This document shows, piece by piece, positions 8,083 through 18,454 of a stretch of 64,000 nt of DNA. This DNA comes from Clostridia bacterium (GTDB taxonomy: Bacteria; Bacillota; Clostridia; UMGS1810). The translations under genes were made by a program, and so were the position numbers. The stretch spans positions 1 through 64,000 of the forward strand of contig JAFVUE010000007.1 in assembly GCA_017502845.1 (NCBI GenBank). The letters run 5' to 3'. The notes beneath the pieces are model-generated. The model searched no databases. It was not told the DNA's origin and worked only from the letters and a program-made list of their open reading frames with translations. Numbering within the stretch: position 1 is the first letter of the stretch; each line of letters starts with the position of its first letter.

Positions 8083-8706
8083 ATGCCTAACGTAGCATTG
8101 TATAACATGGAAGGCAAACAGATCGGTGAAATCACACTGAACGACGCAGTATTCGGTCAGGAAGTGAACAAGTCTGTATTGCATCAGGTTGTAGTAAATT
8201 ACCTGGCTAATCAGAGACAGGGCACACAGAGCACAAAGACTCGTTCTGAAGTTCGTGGCGGCGGCATTAAACCCTGGAGACAGAAGGGTACAGGCCGTGC
8301 TAGACAGGGTTCAATCCGTGCTCCCCAGTGGATTAAAGGCGGTATCGCACTTGGTCCCAAGCCCAGAGATTATAGCTATACACTTAATAAGAAAGTTAAG
8401 AGACTCGCTCTCAAATCAGCACTTTCAAGCAAGGTTGCTGAGCAGGAGATTATCGTTGTTGACGATATCGCTATGACAGATATCAAGACAAAGACAATCG
8501 CAGCTATGCTCAAGAACTTCAATGTAGATTCTAAAGCACTTATCGTTACATGCGATAACAATAATAATGTAGTAAAGTCCGCAAGAAACATCCCCGGAGT
8601 TGACGCTGCATTTACAGGAAGTCTTAATGTATATGAGATTCTCGGTCACGACAAACTCATCATTACAAAAGACGCTGTTACAAAACTTGAGGAGGTGTAT
8701 GCATAA
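8083..8706 (+). CDS. rplD: 50S ribosomal protein L4
   Basis: L4 binds 23S rRNA at the exit tunnel and in several bacteria represses the S10 operon through the leader, which makes it the likely regulator here. The 207-residue protein has the tunnel loop [20 protein letters not shown] (about residues 47-66). ATG 8083 is preferred over in-frame starts upstream because AAAGGAGG lies 9 bases before it. The stop overlaps the rplW start by one base. Confidence 0.96.
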   Translation: MPNVALYNMEGKQIGEITLNDAVFGQEVNKSVLHQVVVNYLANQRQGTQSTKTRSEVRGGGIKPWRQKGTGRARQGSIRAPQWIKGGIALGPKPRDYSYTLNKKVKRLALKSALSSKVAEQEIIVVDDIAMTDIKTKTIAAMLKNFNVDSKALIVTCDNNNNVVKSARNIPGVDAAFTGSLNVYEILGHDKLIITKDAVTKLEEVYA

Positions 8707-8996
8707 TGACTATGCACGATATCATCATAAAACCCATCGTTTCTGAAAAGAGCATGGATCAGTTGGCGGATCGCAAGTACACCTTTAAGGTAGCCCTTAA
8801 CGCAAACAAGATTGAGATCAGAAAAGCTGTAGAGCAGATCTTCGGCGTTAAAGTTGAGAAGGTAACTACTTCAAGAGTTCGCGGAAAAATGAAGAGAATG
8901 GGTGTTCACATCGGCAAGAGAGCCGATTGGAAGAAAGCTACAGTTAAATTAACAGCTGACAGCAAAACCATTGAATTCTTCGAAGGCATGGCTTAA
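8706..8996 (+). CDS. rplW: 50S ribosomal protein L23
   Basis: Exit-tunnel rim protein that docks trigger factor and SRP. The 96-residue protein has the L23 opening IIKPIVSEKSMDQL and the VEKVTTSRVRGKMKRMG extension. The ATG shares its A with the TAA stop of rplD, so translation is probably coupled. A second ATG two codons later is an alternative start. The ribosome-binding site is GAGGAGG inside rplD. Confidence 0.95.
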   Translation: MTMHDIIIKPIVSEKSMDQLADRKYTFKVALNANKIEIRKAVEQIFGVKVEKVTTSRVRGKMKRMGVHIGKRADWKKATVKLTADSKTIEFFEGMA

Positions 8997-9029
8997 TTAA
9001 ACAGAAAAAGCAAAAGGAGTGAATAAGGA

Positions 9030-9863
9030 ATGGCATTAAGAAGTTTTAATCCTACCTCACCCGCTCGCAGATTTATGACAGTATCAACCTTTGAGGAATT
9101 ATCCAAGGTTGCTCCCGAGAAATCTTTGCTTGAACCCTTAAAGAAACATTCAGGCAGAAACTCATACGGTAGAATCACTGTTCGTCATAGAGGCGGCGGC
9201 AATAAGAGAAAATACAGAGTAATTGATTTTAAGAGAAATAAAGACGGTATCAACGCTACAGTTCTTTCAATCGAATACGATCCCAACCGTAGCGCAAACA
9301 TCGCTCTTATCCAGTACACAGACGGCGTAAAGAGCTACATCATCGCTCCCAACGGTCTTAAAGTTGGCGATACAGTATGCTCAGGTGCTGATTGCGATAT
9401 CAAACCCGGTAACGCACTCTTCATCCAGAATATCCCCGTTGGTACACTTATCCACAACATCGAGTTGTTCCCCAACAGAGGCGGTCAGTTAGTTAGAGCA
9501 GCAGGAAATTCAGCGCAGCTCATGGCTAAAGAGAACGGCTATGCACAGGTAAGACTTCCTTCCGGTGAAGTTCGCCTTATCCGTCTTGATTGCAAAGCAA
9601 CAATCGGTGAAGTTGGTAACGGCGATCATGAGAACATGTCAATCGGTAAAGCAGGTAGAAAAAGACACATGGGTTGGAGACCTACCGTACGTGGTGTAGT
9701 AATGAACCCCTGTGATCACCCCCACGGTGGTGGTGAAGGTAAATCACCTATCGGTAAACCCGGACCTGTTACCCCCTGGGGTAAACCTACCCTTGGACAT
9801 AAGACACGTTCCAAGAAGAAAGCAAGCAACAAATTCATCGTTAAACGCAGAAACGGTAGATAA
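9030..9863 (+). CDS. rplB: 50S ribosomal protein L2
   Basis: Peptidyl-transferase-associated 23S rRNA-binding protein. The 277 residues include the [20 protein letters not shown] segment and the catalytic-region pattern [13 protein letters not shown] near residue 226, which contains the conserved histidine. Length and order are normal. AAAGGAGTGAA precedes the ATG. A hairpin lies between this gene and rpsS. Confidence 0.97.
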   Translation: MALRSFNPTSPARRFMTVSTFEELSKVAPEKSLLEPLKKHSGRNSYGRITVRHRGGGNKRKYRVIDFKRNKDGINATVLSIEYDPNRSANIALIQYTDGVKSYIIAPNGLKVGDTVCSGADCDIKPGNALFIQNIPVGTLIHNIELFPNRGGQLVRAAGNSAQLMAKENGYAQVRLPSGEVRLIRLDCKATIGEVGNGDHENMSIGKAGRKRHMGWRPTVRGVVMNPCDHPHGGGEGKSPIGKPGPVTPWGKPTLGHKTRSKKKASNKFIVKRRNGR

Positions 9864-9882
9864 TTGCTTAACACATAATCGC

Positions 9883-9913
9883 CGGTCGGTTTGTGCTTCG
9901 GCACAAACTGCCG
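9883..9913 (+). other. UUCG-capped hairpin between rplB and rpsS
   Basis: GTTTGTGC (9889-9896), loop TTCG and GCACAAAC (9901-9908), extended by CGG/CCG after an internal loop. No T run follows, so it is not an intrinsic terminator. It may be an RNA-processing or stability element inside the operon. Confidence 0.6.
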
Positions 9914-9948
9914 CGTAAAACCTAAAAGTTTTGGAAGGAGGTTCACTA

Positions 9949-10221
9949 ATGTCAAGATCAATTAAAAAAGGACCTTATGTGGAAGAACGTCTTTTGAAAA
10001 GAATTATTGATATGAACAATGCAGGCGAGAAGAGAGTTATCAAGACTTGGTCTCGTGCATCTACAATATTCCCCGATATGGTTGGTCATACAATCGCTGT
10101 ACACGACGGCAGAAAGCACGTGCCGGTATATGTAACAGAGGATATGGTAGGACACAAACTGGGAGAATTTGCTCCTACACGTACCTTCAAAGGTCATGCA
10201 GGTTCAAAAACATCCAAATAA
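9949..10221 (+). CDS. rpsS: 30S ribosomal protein S19
   Basis: 30S head protein near the A-site tRNA. The 90 residues begin [18 protein letters not shown] and end with the family pattern [20 protein letters not shown] 9949 follows AAGGAGG at a good spacing, so the longer in-frame form beginning at 9931, which includes the ribosome-binding site, is rejected. Confidence 0.96.
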   Translation: MSRSIKKGPYVEERLLKRIIDMNNAGEKRVIKTWSRASTIFPDMVGHTIAVHDGRKHVPVYVTEDMVGHKLGEFAPTRTFKGHAGSKTSK

Positions 10222-10267
10222 TCAATCATAAAGGATAATTGAAATTCCACGAGAGGAGGAAACACTT

Positions 10268-10612
10268 ATGGAACAGAATGTTGCAAAAGCTAAGATTAGC
10301 TATGCGCGTATTTCATCCAGAAAAGTTAAGGTTGTAGTAGACCTTATCAGAAATAAATCCGTAGGCGAAGCACTTGCTGCACTTAAGTTTACACCTAAGG
10401 CAGCTGCTGAGTTAGTAGAGAAGCTTTTGAAATCTGCAATTGCAAATGCTGAAAACAACCATGGTATGGATGTTGAGAAGCTTTACGTAGCAGAGATCTA
10501 CGCTACTCAGGGACCTACACTTAAGAGAATCAGACCTAGAGCTCAGGGTAGAGCATTCAGAATTAGAAAAAGAACTTCACACATCACAGTTGTGCTGAAG
10601 GAAAAGAACTAA
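10268..10612 (+). CDS. rplV: 50S ribosomal protein L22
   Basis: The extended loop of L22 lines the exit tunnel. The 114 residues begin with the conserved [20 protein letters not shown] region and end in the beta-hairpin sequence [20 protein letters not shown], shortly before the C terminus. GAGAGGAGG precedes ATG 10268. Eighteen bases separate it from rpsC. Confidence 0.96.
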   Translation: MEQNVAKAKISYARISSRKVKVVVDLIRNKSVGEALAALKFTPKAAAELVEKLLKSAIANAENNHGMDVEKLYVAEIYATQGPTLKRIRPRAQGRAFRIRKRTSHITVVLKEKN

Positions 10613-10630
10613 GCAAAGGAGGTAACGATT

Positions 10631-11389
10631 TTGGGTCAGAAAGTAAATCCGCACGGATTAAGAGTTGGCGTTATCAAAGATTGGGATTCCAAATGGTACG
10701 CTAACAAGAAAGATTTCGGTAATAATCTCGTAGAAGATTACAACATAAGAAAATTCTTGAAGAAAGAACTTTTTGCTGCCGGCGTTGCTGTTATTGAGAT
10801 CGAAAGAGCAAATAACAGAGTAGTAGTTAACGTTCACGCCGCTAAACCCGGTATCATTATCGGCCGCAGTGGTGCAGAGAAAGAAAAAGTTCAGGCAAAG
10901 GTTGAGAACCTTATCAATAAGAAGGTTGTTCTCAATATCATCGAAGTTAGAAATGCTGATGTTAATGCACAGTTGGTTGCAGAGAACATTGCTGCTCAGC
11001 TCGAGCGCAGAATTTCATTCAGACGTGCTATGAAGCAGTGCATGCAGCGTGCAATGAAGATGGGTGCTAAAGGTATCAAAACTTGCGTATCCGGTCGTCT
11101 TGGCGGTGCTGAAATCGCTAGAAGTGAGCACTATCATGAGGGTACAATCCCGCTTCAGACATTAAGAGCTGACATCGATTACGGTTTCTATGAAGCCGAC
11201 ACAACATACGGCAAAATCGGCGTTAAGGTTTGGATTTATAAAGGTGAGATCCTCAATGCAAGTGCACAGTTCGGCAGAGAGCGCAAAGAAGAAAGAGCGC
11301 CCAGATCAAACAGAGCACCCAGACAGGGTCAGAGACCTGCAAGAGCTCCCAGAGCCGCTAAACCTGCAAACGGTGAAGGAGGTAAATAA
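10631..11389 (+). CDS. rpsC: 30S ribosomal protein S3
   Basis: mRNA-entry protein with an N-terminal KH domain ([15 protein letters not shown] near residue 75) and a C-terminal S3 domain ([19 protein letters not shown]). The protein is 252 residues, with a basic tail rich in Arg, Ala and Pro repeats ([19 protein letters not shown]), a common variable extension. The start is TTG 10631, seven bases after AAAGGAGG, and the next residues [12 protein letters not shown] are the invariant S3 opening. Confidence 0.96.
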   Translation: MGQKVNPHGLRVGVIKDWDSKWYANKKDFGNNLVEDYNIRKFLKKELFAAGVAVIEIERANNRVVVNVHAAKPGIIIGRSGAEKEKVQAKVENLINKKVVLNIIEVRNADVNAQLVAENIAAQLERRISFRRAMKQCMQRAMKMGAKGIKTCVSGRLGGAEIARSEHYHEGTIPLQTLRADIDYGFYEADTTYGKIGVKVWIYKGEILNASAQFGRERKEERAPRSNRAPRQGQRPARAPRAAKPANGEGGK

Positions 11390-11392
11390 TCA

Positions 11393-11830
11393 ATGTTATT
11401 ACCAAAAAGAGTTAAATACAGAAGAGTAATGCGCGGTCGCATGAAAGGTAAGGCACTCCGCGGCAATACTGTTTCTAATGGTGATTTTGGTATCCAGGCA
11501 CTTGAGCCCGGATGGATTACAAGCAACCAGATCGAAGCTGCCCGTATCGCTATGACACGTTACACAAAGCGTGGCGGTCAGGTTTGGATCAAAATTTTCC
11601 CGGATAAACCTGTTACAGAGAAACCTGCTGAAACTCGTATGGGTAGCGGTAAAGGTTCACCCGAATATTGGGTAGCAGTTGTTAAACCCGGCAGAGTATT
11701 ATTTGAGATTGGCGGAGTTGATGAGGAAGTTGCAAGAGAAGCATTGCGTCTTGCTATTCACAAGCTTCCTGTTAAATGTAAGATTATTTCTGCCGCTCAG
11801 GAAATGGACGGTGATTTGAATGAAGGTTAA
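11393..11830 (+). CDS. rplP: 50S ribosomal protein L16
   Basis: Central-protuberance protein near the A site. The 145 residues begin [19 protein letters not shown] and contain the conserved [19 protein letters not shown] segment around residue 83. The ribosome-binding site GAAGGAGG is in the 3' end of rpsC. It overlaps rpmC by 11 bases, indicating coupled translation. Confidence 0.96.
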   Translation: MLLPKRVKYRRVMRGRMKGKALRGNTVSNGDFGIQALEPGWITSNQIEAARIAMTRYTKRGGQVWIKIFPDKPVTEKPAETRMGSGKGSPEYWVAVVKPGRVLFEIGGVDEEVAREALRLAIHKLPVKCKIISAAQEMDGDLNEG

Positions 11831-12005
11831 TGAAATCAGAGATTTTACAGACGTAGAGCTTAATCAGAAGTTAGACGAGCTGAAAGCTGAACTCTTCAAT
11901 CTCAGATTCCAGCACGCTACAAATCAGCTTGATAACCCTCAGAGAATTACAGAGGTTAAGCGTACAATTGCAAGAGTTAAAACAGTCCTTCGCGAGAGAG
12001 TTTAA
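11820..12005 (+). CDS. rpmC: 50S ribosomal protein L29
   Basis: Small two-helix exit-tunnel protein of 61 residues. It begins [20 protein letters not shown] and carries the L29 pattern [19 protein letters not shown], followed by the conserved [11 protein letters not shown] end. The ATG lies inside the last codons of rplP. Confidence 0.95.
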   Translation: MKVNEIRDFTDVELNQKLDELKAELFNLRFQHATNQLDNPQRITEVKRTIARVKTVLRERV

Positions 12006-12029
12006 TCATTAAGAGAGGAGGAAATGTAA

Positions 12030-12284
12030 ATGGAACGCAATTATAGAAAGACCCGTATAGGTAAAGTTGTAAGCGACAAAATGGACAAGACCATCGTTGT
12101 TGCTATTGAATATAACGTTAAGCATCCGCTTTACGGCAAAATCATGAAAAGAACTTACAAGCTGAAAGCTCATGATGAAAATCAGGAGGCAAGAGTAGGC
12201 GATAGAGTAAAGGTTATGGAGACAAGACCCCTTTCTAAGGACAAGAGATGGAGATTGGTTGAAATTACCGAGAAAGCTCAGTAA
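12030..12284 (+). CDS. rpsQ: 30S ribosomal protein S17
   Basis: OB-fold protein that binds 16S rRNA early in 30S assembly. The 84 residues include the signatures [17 protein letters not shown] and [27 protein letters not shown] precedes ATG 12030. Position between rpmC and rplN is canonical. Confidence 0.96.
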   Translation: MERNYRKTRIGKVVSDKMDKTIVVAIEYNVKHPLYGKIMKRTYKLKAHDENQEARVGDRVKVMETRPLSKDKRWRLVEITEKAQ

Positions 12285-12310
12285 TCTTTTAATGGAAGGA
12301 GAGAGTTTAA

Positions 12311-12679
12311 GTGATTCAACAGCAGACTTTATTGAAAGTTGCCGATAATACAGGCGCTAAAGAACTTATGTGTATCAGAGTTCTCGGCGGTAGCCGCAGA
12401 AAGTATGCCAACATAGGCGACGTAGTAGTTGCTTCTGTTAAAAAAGCAACACCCGGCGGTGTTGTTAAAAAAGGTGATGTAGTTAAAGCAGTTGTAGTAA
12501 GAAGTGTTAAAGGTCTCAGAAGATCAGACGGCACATACATCAAATTTGATGAGAACGCAGCTGTTATTATTAGAGATGATAAGAACCCCACAGGTACTCG
12601 TATCTTTGGCCCTATCGCCAGAGAACTTCGTGAGAAGGAGTACATGAAGATATTGTCTCTCGCACCGGAAGTACTTTAA
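12311..12679 (+). CDS. rplN: 50S ribosomal protein L14
   Basis: Intersubunit-bridge protein and docking site for the silencing factor RsfS, whose gene lies at 60153-60500. The 122 residues match L14 throughout: [18 protein letters not shown] at the start, then [20 protein letters not shown] at the end. The start is GTG 12311 after GGAAGGAGAG. Confidence 0.97.
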   Translation: MIQQQTLLKVADNTGAKELMCIRVLGGSRRKYANIGDVVVASVKKATPGGVVKKGDVVKAVVVRSVKGLRRSDGTYIKFDENAAVIIRDDKNPTGTRIFGPIARELREKEYMKILSLAPEVL

Positions 12680-12693
12680 GGAGGTGTCGATAA

Positions 12694-13020
12694 ATGAGAA
12701 ACAGAGTAAGCATTAAGAAGGGTGATAACGTAGTAGTTATCTCCGGTAAAGATAAAGGCAAAAAAGGCAAAGTTTTATCAGTAGACGCCGCTTCAAGAAA
12801 AGTAATCGTTGAAGGTGTAAACATGGCTACAAAGCACACTCGTCCCAGAAAGCAGGGCGACCAGGGTGGTATCATCAGCCAGGAAGCAGCAATTTATGCT
12901 TGCAAGGTTATGCATGTATGCCCCTCATGTGGTAAAGCCACACGTATCGGTTACAAATTACTGGACGACGGTTCCAAAGTAAGAATTTGCAAACACTGCT
13001 CAGAAGTATTTGAGAAATAA
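12694..13020 (+). CDS. rplX: 50S ribosomal protein L24 with C-terminal zinc-ribbon cysteines
   Basis: Assembly-initiating 50S protein with an N-terminal KOW motif ([18 protein letters not shown]). The 108-residue protein keeps two CxxC pairs near the C terminus, CPSCG and CKHC, a zinc-ribbon form that many bacterial L24 proteins have lost. AAGGAGGTG precedes ATG 12694, 14 bases after the rplN stop. Confidence 0.95.
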   Translation: MRNRVSIKKGDNVVVISGKDKGKKGKVLSVDAASRKVIVEGVNMATKHTRPRKQGDQGGIISQEAAIYACKVMHVCPSCGKATRIGYKLLDDGSKVRICKHCSEVFEK

Positions 13021-13048
13021 TTTTTGATCGAAAGGAGGATTTTTGGCA

Positions 13049-13591
13049 ATGGCAAGATTTAGAGATAAGTATGAAAACGAAGTTAGAAGTGCTATGATGG
13101 AAAAGTTCGGTTACAAAAGTCCCATGCAGATTCCTAAGTTCGATAAGATCGTTGTAAACATCGGTGTAGGCGAAGCAAAGGATAATGCAAAAGCACTCGA
13201 AGCTGCCGTTTCAGACCTTGCTGCTATAACAGGCCAGAAACCCGTTATTACTAAAGCAAAGAAATCTGTTGCTAACTTTAAGCTCAGAGAAGGCATGAAT
13301 ATCGGTTGTAAAGTTACACTTAGAAGCGACAAGATGTATGAATTCATGGACAGACTGTTCTCAGTAGCTCTTCCCCGTGTAAGAGACTTCCATGGTATCA
13401 GCGCTAATTCTTTCGATGGCCGCGGCAACTATGCCCTCGGTATCAAAGAGCAGCTCATCTTCCCTGAGATTGACTACGATAAGATTGACAAGATCAGAGG
13501 TATGGATATTATATTCGTTACAACAGCAAACACAGACGAGGAAGCAAGAGAGCTTCTTTCACTGATGGGTGCACCGTTTATAAAGGCTTGA
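13049..13591 (+). CDS. rplE: 50S ribosomal protein L5
   Basis: 5S rRNA-binding protein of the central protuberance. The 180 residues contain [19 protein letters not shown], the basic [17 protein letters not shown] region and [10 protein letters not shown] 13049 is chosen over the in-frame TTG at 13043 because AAAGGAGG (13031-13038) lies 10 bases before the ATG and only four before the TTG; the ATG form also has the usual family length. Confidence 0.95.
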   Translation: MARFRDKYENEVRSAMMEKFGYKSPMQIPKFDKIVVNIGVGEAKDNAKALEAAVSDLAAITGQKPVITKAKKSVANFKLREGMNIGCKVTLRSDKMYEFMDRLFSVALPRVRDFHGISANSFDGRGNYALGIKEQLIFPEIDYDKIDKIRGMDIIFVTTANTDEEARELLSLMGAPFIKA

Positions 13592-13607
13592 GGGGAGGTA
13601 ACAATAC

Positions 13608-13793
13608 ATGGCTAAAAAAGCAATGGTATTAAAACAGCAGAAGAAGCAGAAGTTCAGCACCAGAGAGTATAACAGATGCAAGATCTGCGGCAGACCCCAC
13701 GCATACCTGAGAAAATACGGTATTTGCCGTATCTGCTTCAGAGAATTGGCTTATAAGGGTCAGATTCCCGGTATCAGAAAAGCAAGCTGGTAA
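13608..13793 (+). CDS. rpsZ: 30S ribosomal protein S14, zinc-binding type Z
   Basis: Short 61-residue S14 with the zinc-binding pattern [20 protein letters not shown] (two CxxC pairs), followed by the invariant [18 protein letters not shown] end. This is the C+ (zinc-requiring) form rather than the longer cysteine-free paralogue. AGGGGAGGT precedes the ATG. Confidence 0.96.
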   Translation: MAKKAMVLKQQKKQKFSTREYNRCKICGRPHAYLRKYGICRICFRELAYKGQIPGIRKASW

Positions 13794-13847
13794 TCCCGGA
13801 CGAAATAATATAGGTAGAACTACAGACTACAAAAAGGAGGTAGCAAA

Positions 13848-14246
13848 ATGCAGATAACAGATCCTATCGCTGATATGCTTACACGTATCAGAAATGCGAA
13901 TTCTTCCAAACATGAAACTGTGAACATTCCTTCATCAAAGATCAAAGTTGAGATCGCTAAGATCCTGCTTGAAGAAGGTTACATCGCAGGTTATGAAATT
14001 ATAGAAGACGGACTGCAAGGTGTTATTAAAGTTACTCTTAAATACGGCGCTAACAAGCAGAAGGTTATCACAGGCCTTAAGAGAATTTCCAAGCCCGGTT
14101 TGAGAGTTTACGCAAGTAAAGAAGAACTCCCGAGAGTATTAAAAGGTCTCGGTATCGCTATCATTTCCACTTCCAAAGGTATTATGACAGATAAGAAAGC
14201 AAGAAGTGAAAACGTTGGTGGCGAAGTATTAGCGTTTATCTGGTAA
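13848..14246 (+). CDS. rpsH: 30S ribosomal protein S8
   Basis: 16S rRNA-binding protein and known translational repressor of the spc operon in other bacteria. The 132 residues begin [22 protein letters not shown] and end with the S8 signature [36 protein letters not shown] precedes ATG 13848. Fifty-four bases separate it from rpsZ. Confidence 0.96.
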   Translation: MQITDPIADMLTRIRNANSSKHETVNIPSSKIKVEIAKILLEEGYIAGYEIIEDGLQGVIKVTLKYGANKQKVITGLKRISKPGLRVYASKEELPRVLKGLGIAIISTSKGIMTDKKARSENVGGEVLAFIW

Positions 14247-14265
14247 TCACTTGGAGGTGAGATAA

Positions 14266-14811
14266 TTGTCGAGAATAGGAAATATGCCTATCAACGTTCC
14301 TGCAGGTGTTGAGGTTAAAATCAGCCCCGAGAACGAAGTAGTAGTTAAGGGCCCCAAAGGCACATTAACCAAAAAATTCCGTAAGGAAATCACAATCACA
14401 CAGGATGGTGCACAGATCGTTGTAACCAGACCTAACGATAAAAAAGAAAACAGATCTTTCCACGGCCTCACAAGAACACTTTTAAACAACATGATTGTTG
14501 GTGTTACAGATGGCTTCGAGAAAAAGCTTGAGATCAACGGTGTTGGTTATCGTTGCGCAAAAGCAGGAAAGAAATTAACTCTGAACCTGGGCTTTTCACA
14601 TCCCGTAGAGTTTGAAGATACTGACGATTATACATTGGAGGCACCCGATGCCAACACAATTATCGTTAAAGGTATCGATAAGCAGATCGTAGGACAGATC
14701 GCAGCGCAGATTCGTGAGAAACGTCCCCCCGAACCCTACAAGGGCAAAGGTATCAAATATGCTGATGAGCATATCAGAAGAAAAGAAGGTAAAACAGGCG
14801 GTAAGAAATAA
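14266..14811 (+). CDS. rplF: 50S ribosomal protein L6
   Basis: L6 binds 23S rRNA beneath the GTPase centre. The 181 residues show both L6 repeats and the C-terminal motif KRPPEPYKGKGIKYADEHIR. The start is TTG 14266, nine bases after TTGGAGGTGA, giving the standard opening SRIGNMPINVPAGVEVKI. Confidence 0.96.
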   Translation: MSRIGNMPINVPAGVEVKISPENEVVVKGPKGTLTKKFRKEITITQDGAQIVVTRPNDKKENRSFHGLTRTLLNNMIVGVTDGFEKKLEINGVGYRCAKAGKKLTLNLGFSHPVEFEDTDDYTLEAPDANTIIVKGIDKQIVGQIAAQIREKRPPEPYKGKGIKYADEHIRRKEGKTGGKK

Positions 14812-14862
14812 TTCTATATTTCTTGAAACCCATGTTGTTTTATCATATTCTGAAAGAGTTAA

Positions 14863-14879
14863 TCCCACACGATGTGGGA
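14863..14879 (+). other. Small hairpin between rplF and rplR
   Basis: TCCCACA (14863-14869), loop CGA, TGTGGGA (14873-14879), without a T run. It lies in the 102-base gap before rplR. Confidence 0.5.
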
Positions 14880-14913
14880 ATACAGTTTTACTTTTTAAGA
14901 AAGGAGTATGGTC

Positions 14914-15282
14914 ATGGTTAATAAAAAGAGCAGTAACGATCAGAGAATTAAAAGACATTACCGCGTAAGAAGCACAGTTAGCGGTACTGCTGAACGTCCC
15001 AGACTGAACGTATTCAGAAGTTCCAGCAATATATACGCCCAGATCATTGATGATACCGCAGGTATCACTTTAGTATCAGCTTCAACACTCGATGCCGATG
15101 TAAAGGCAAAGGTTGCCAACGGTGGCAATAAAGAAGCTGCAAAAGAAGTAGGTATCGCAGTAGCAAAGAAAGCTATCGAGAAAGGTATTACAAAGGTAGT
15201 TTTCGATCGTGGCGGTTATATCTACCACGGTAGAGTTGCAGAACTTGCCGCCGGCGCAAGAGAAGGCGGATTAGATTTCTAA
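14914..15282 (+). CDS. rplR: 50S ribosomal protein L18
   Basis: 5S rRNA-binding protein. The 122 residues contain RRLKR-like basic N terminus ([20 protein letters not shown]) and the conserved [26 protein letters not shown] end. ATG 14914 is chosen because AAGGAG ends seven bases before it; the earlier ATG at 14908 is almost on top of that site. Confidence 0.95.
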   Translation: MVNKKSSNDQRIKRHYRVRSTVSGTAERPRLNVFRSSSNIYAQIIDDTAGITLVSASTLDADVKAKVANGGNKEAAKEVGIAVAKKAIEKGITKVVFDRGGYIYHGRVAELAAGAREGGLDF

Positions 15283-15306
15283 GAAAAAGGAGGTTTGGCC
15301 AGTTTT

Positions 15307-15807
15307 ATGGAAAGAATAGATGCAAGTACTTTAGATTTACAGGAAAAGATTGTCGACATCAACCGTGTTGCTAAAACTGTAAAGGGCGGTAGAACAATGC
15401 GTTTCAGCGTATTGATGGTTGTCGGAGACGGTAACGGCCACGTTGGTGCCGGTACAGGCAAAGCTGCTGAAATCCCCGATGCTGTTAGAAAAGCTATCGA
15501 AGACGCAAAGAAAAATATGATTACCGTTCCCATGGTAAATACAACAATTCCTCACGAGGTAATCGGTGAGTTCGGCGCAGGCCGAGTATTGCTGAAGCCC
15601 GCAGGCGAAGGTACAGGAGTTATCGCAGGTGGCGGTGTAAGAGCCGTATTGGAACTTGCCGGTATCCGCGATATCAGAACCAAGTCATTGCGCAGCAACA
15701 ATCCTCGTAATATGGTAAATGCGACAATAGTTGGACTTAAGAATCTCATGGTTGCTGAAGAAGTTGCAAAACTTCGCGGCAAGACAGTAGAAGAGATTTT
15801 AGGTTAA
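15307..15807 (+). CDS. rpsE: 30S ribosomal protein S5
   Basis: Decoding-fidelity protein with the N-terminal double-stranded RNA-binding domain ([36 protein letters not shown]) and the C-terminal [19 protein letters not shown] region. It has 166 residues from ATG 15307. The start is not fully certain: AAGGAGG is 13 bases before this ATG but only one base before an in-frame TTG at 15295. Confidence 0.93.
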   Translation: MERIDASTLDLQEKIVDINRVAKTVKGGRTMRFSVLMVVGDGNGHVGAGTGKAAEIPDAVRKAIEDAKKNMITVPMVNTTIPHEVIGEFGAGRVLLKPAGEGTGVIAGGGVRAVLELAGIRDIRTKSLRSNNPRNMVNATIVGLKNLMVAEEVAKLRGKTVEEILG

Positions 15808-15846
15808 TCTTAATTGAGCGTTTTAATATTTGAGGAGGAAGAAAAA

Positions 15847-16026
15847 ATGGCTAATTTGAAAGTTACTTTAGTCAAGAGCACAATCGGTTGCAAGAAAGAT
15901 CAGATTGCAACAGTTGCTGCTTTGGGTTTGACTAAAATAAGAAGCGAAAAAATTCATAACGACACACCTCAAATAAGAGGTATGGTTAAAAAAGTTAATC
16001 ACTTGGTAAAAGTGGAAGAAATCTAA
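15847..16026 (+). CDS. rpmD: 50S ribosomal protein L30
   Basis: Small 59-residue protein with the L30 sequence [20 protein letters not shown] and the [25 protein letters not shown]-type end. ATG 15847 follows GAGGAGGAAG; the longer in-frame reading from 15814 includes this ribosome-binding site and is rejected. Confidence 0.95.
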   Translation: MANLKVTLVKSTIGCKKDQIATVAALGLTKIRSEKIHNDTPQIRGMVKKVNHLVKVEEI

Positions 16027-16046
16027 TTATAAAGGAGGTGCCTTGC

Positions 16047-16487
16047 ATGAAATTATATGAACTTGCACCCACTGCCGGTACTACAAAAGACTCTAAGAGA
16101 AAAGGTAGAGGACACGGCTCCGGTAATGGTAAAACAGCAGGTCGCGGCCACAAAGGTCAGAACGCTCGTTCAGGCGGCGGTGTAAGACTGGGCTTTGAAG
16201 GTGGTCAGATGCCTATCTACAGACGTCTGCCTAAACGCGGTTTTACAAACATTTTTGCAACAGAATATGCGGAAGTCAAGGTTTCCGATTTTAATATTTT
16301 CGACGACGGCGCAGTAGTTGATGCAGCAGCTTTGAAAGAAGCAGGCGTTATCAAGAAAGTATGCGATGGAATTAAAGTTTTAGGTAATGGTACACTTGAG
16401 AAAAAGGTTACCGTTAAGGCTTCAAAATTCACCGCCGGTGCGAAAGAAAAGATTGAAGCTGCCGGTGGAAAGGCAGAGGTGATATAA
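16047..16487 (+). CDS. rplO: 50S ribosomal protein L15
   Basis: Late-assembly 50S protein of 146 residues. It begins [20 protein letters not shown] and has the glycine-rich [19 protein letters not shown] and the [17 protein letters not shown] motif. ATG 16047 follows AAAGGAGGTG. The stop is one base before the secY start, so the two are probably coupled. Confidence 0.96.
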   Translation: MKLYELAPTAGTTKDSKRKGRGHGSGNGKTAGRGHKGQNARSGGGVRLGFEGGQMPIYRRLPKRGFTNIFATEYAEVKVSDFNIFDDGAVVDAAALKEAGVIKKVCDGIKVLGNGTLEKKVTVKASKFTAGAKEKIEAAGGKAEVI

Positions 16488-16488
16488 A

Positions 16489-17766
16489 GTGTTTCACATA
16501 ATTAGAGATGCTTGGAAAATCCCTGATCTGAGAAAGAAAATGCTTTACACACTTATGATGTTGGTTGTTTTCAGACTTGGTACATTTATTCCTGTTCCCG
16601 GTCTTGATAAAACAGTTCTTGCTAATTTAGTTAGTGGCGACAATGCCAACTCATTGTTTGCACTTATGAACTCTTTCTCCGGTGGTGCCTTTGCAAACGC
16701 AACAATCTTTGCAATGAGTATCACTCCCTACATCAACAGCTCTATTATTCTTCAGTTGTTGACTGTAGCTATCCCTGCTCTTGAACGTATCTCAAAAGAA
16801 GGCGAAGAGGGCAGAAAGAAGATTGCAGCATGGACACGTTATGGTACAATTATCCTGGCGATTATTCAGGCAACTGGCTTGTACTTTGGTATCAAAGGTG
16901 CGGTTGTTTCAACACAGCACTGGTTGTTATCTTATATCACAATCGTTGCATCGTTCACAGCAGGTACAGCATTCCTTATGTGGCTTGGTGAAAAGATTAC
17001 TGAGAAGGGTGTAGGAAACGGTATTTCAATGATTATCTTTGGTGGTATCGTTTCAGGTATTCCCAATGGTGTATATGGTCTGTATGAGAACTTCAAAGCA
17101 GGTTCACTCAATATATGGGCTCTTATCGCAATCGCAGTACTCGCACTTGCAATGGTTGCATTCGTTGTATTCATCAACGATGCTGAGAGACGTGTTCCTG
17201 TTCAGTACGCTAAGCGTATGGTTGGCCGTAAAATGTACGGCGGTCAGAGCACACATATTCCGATTAAAGTTTCTATGGCAGGTGTAATCCCGATCATCTT
17301 CGCTATGTCGATTATGTCATTCCCTGCAACAATTATGAGCTTTATCAATACAACACCCACCGGATTTTGGGCATGGCTCCTTAAGGTGCTTTCACCCACT
17401 CACTGGTTCTATGTTGTAATGTATGTGCTTCTCATCGTGTTCTTCACATATTTCTACACAGCAATCCAGTTCAATCCTATTGAGATTGCAAACAATATGA
17501 AGAAGAACGGCGGTTTCGTTCCCGGTATTCGTCCCGGAAAACCCACCAGCGACTATATCAGCAGAATCCTGTCCAAGATTACTCTTACAGGCGCTCTGTT
17601 CTTAGGTCTTATTGCTGCACTGCCCCTGATTCTCGGAATGTTCCTGAACTTCCAGATTTCTATCGGCGGTACATCAATGCTTATCATGGTTGGTGTTGCA
17701 CTTGAAACCGTTAAACAGATTGAGTCTCAGATGTTAATGCGCCACTACAAAGGATTTCTTGAATAA
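16489..17766 (+). CDS. secY: Preprotein translocase subunit SecY
   Basis: Central channel of the Sec translocon in the cytoplasmic membrane. The 425 residues form about ten helices; the opening RDAWKIPDLRKKMLYTLMMLVVFRLG and the plug-proximal PYINSSIILQLL segment are characteristic. The start is GTG 16489, preceded by GGCAGAGGTGATAT within rplO. Its place between rplO and adk is the classical spc-operon arrangement. Confidence 0.97.
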   Translation: MFHIIRDAWKIPDLRKKMLYTLMMLVVFRLGTFIPVPGLDKTVLANLVSGDNANSLFALMNSFSGGAFANATIFAMSITPYINSSIILQLLTVAIPALERISKEGEEGRKKIAAWTRYGTIILAIIQATGLYFGIKGAVVSTQHWLLSYITIVASFTAGTAFLMWLGEKITEKGVGNGISMIIFGGIVSGIPNGVYGLYENFKAGSLNIWALIAIAVLALAMVAFVVFINDAERRVPVQYAKRMVGRKMYGGQSTHIPIKVSMAGVIPIIFAMSIMSFPATIMSFINTTPTGFWAWLLKVLSPTHWFYVVMYVLLIVFFTYFYTAIQFNPIEIANNMKKNGGFVPGIRPGKPTSDYISRILSKITLTGALFLGLIAALPLILGMFLNFQISIGGTSMLIMVGVALETVKQIESQMLMRHYKGFLE

Positions 17767-17793
17767 TCATTTTTAGAACGTAGGTGGTAATCA

Positions 17794-18435
17794 ATGAAAC
17801 TTATTATGTTAGGTGCACCCGGTGCGGGTAAAGGAACACAGGCAGCAGAGCTTAAAGATAAGCTTTCAATACCTGCGATTTCTACAGGCGCAATAATAAG
17901 AAATGCTATTAAGAACGGCACACAGGTAGGTATAGAAGCCAAGGCATATATCGATAACGGTCAGCTCGTTCCCGACGATACGATGATTCGTCTTTTGGGC
18001 GAACGCCTTTCTATGCCTGACTGTGTAAACGGATTTATTTTAGACGGATTTCCCCGTACAATAGCACAGGCAGTTGCACTTGACGAGATGGTTGTTGATC
18101 TTGATTATGTGATTTCACTTGAAGTGGATGACGATGTTATTGTAGAGCGTCTTTCCGGTAGGAGAGAGTGCCCGAAATGTGCATCGACATATCATGTAAC
18201 CAATAACCCCTCAGCCAAGGGCGACAAATGTGAAAAATGCGGTGAACCTCTCGTTACCAGAGCAGATGATACACCTGAAACAATCCTTAAGAGATTGGCG
18301 GTGTACCACGAGCAGACCGAACCTCTTATAGATTACTATAAGAAATCAGGTAAGCTCGTTTCTGTAGAAGGTACAAGCGATGTACACAGCACAACGGTGG
18401 AAATGTTCAGAGCTATCGGTTTAGAAATAGCTTGA
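17794..18435 (+). CDS. adk: Adenylate kinase, zinc-binding form
   Basis: Interconverts ATP plus AMP with two ADP. The 213 residues begin with the P-loop GAPGAGKGTQ (7-16). The LID domain carries four cysteines, C126, C129, C146 and C149, the structural zinc site typical of Gram-positive adenylate kinases. DGFPRT lies near residue 84. TAGGTGG precedes the ATG. Confidence 0.96.
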   Translation: MKLIMLGAPGAGKGTQAAELKDKLSIPAISTGAIIRNAIKNGTQVGIEAKAYIDNGQLVPDDTMIRLLGERLSMPDCVNGFILDGFPRTIAQAVALDEMVVDLDYVISLEVDDDVIVERLSGRRECPKCASTYHVTNNPSAKGDKCEKCGEPLVTRADDTPETILKRLAVYHEQTEPLIDYYKKSGKLVSVEGTSDVHSTTVEMFRAIGLEIA

Positions 18436-18454
18436 GTGATGGAGAACAAAGATT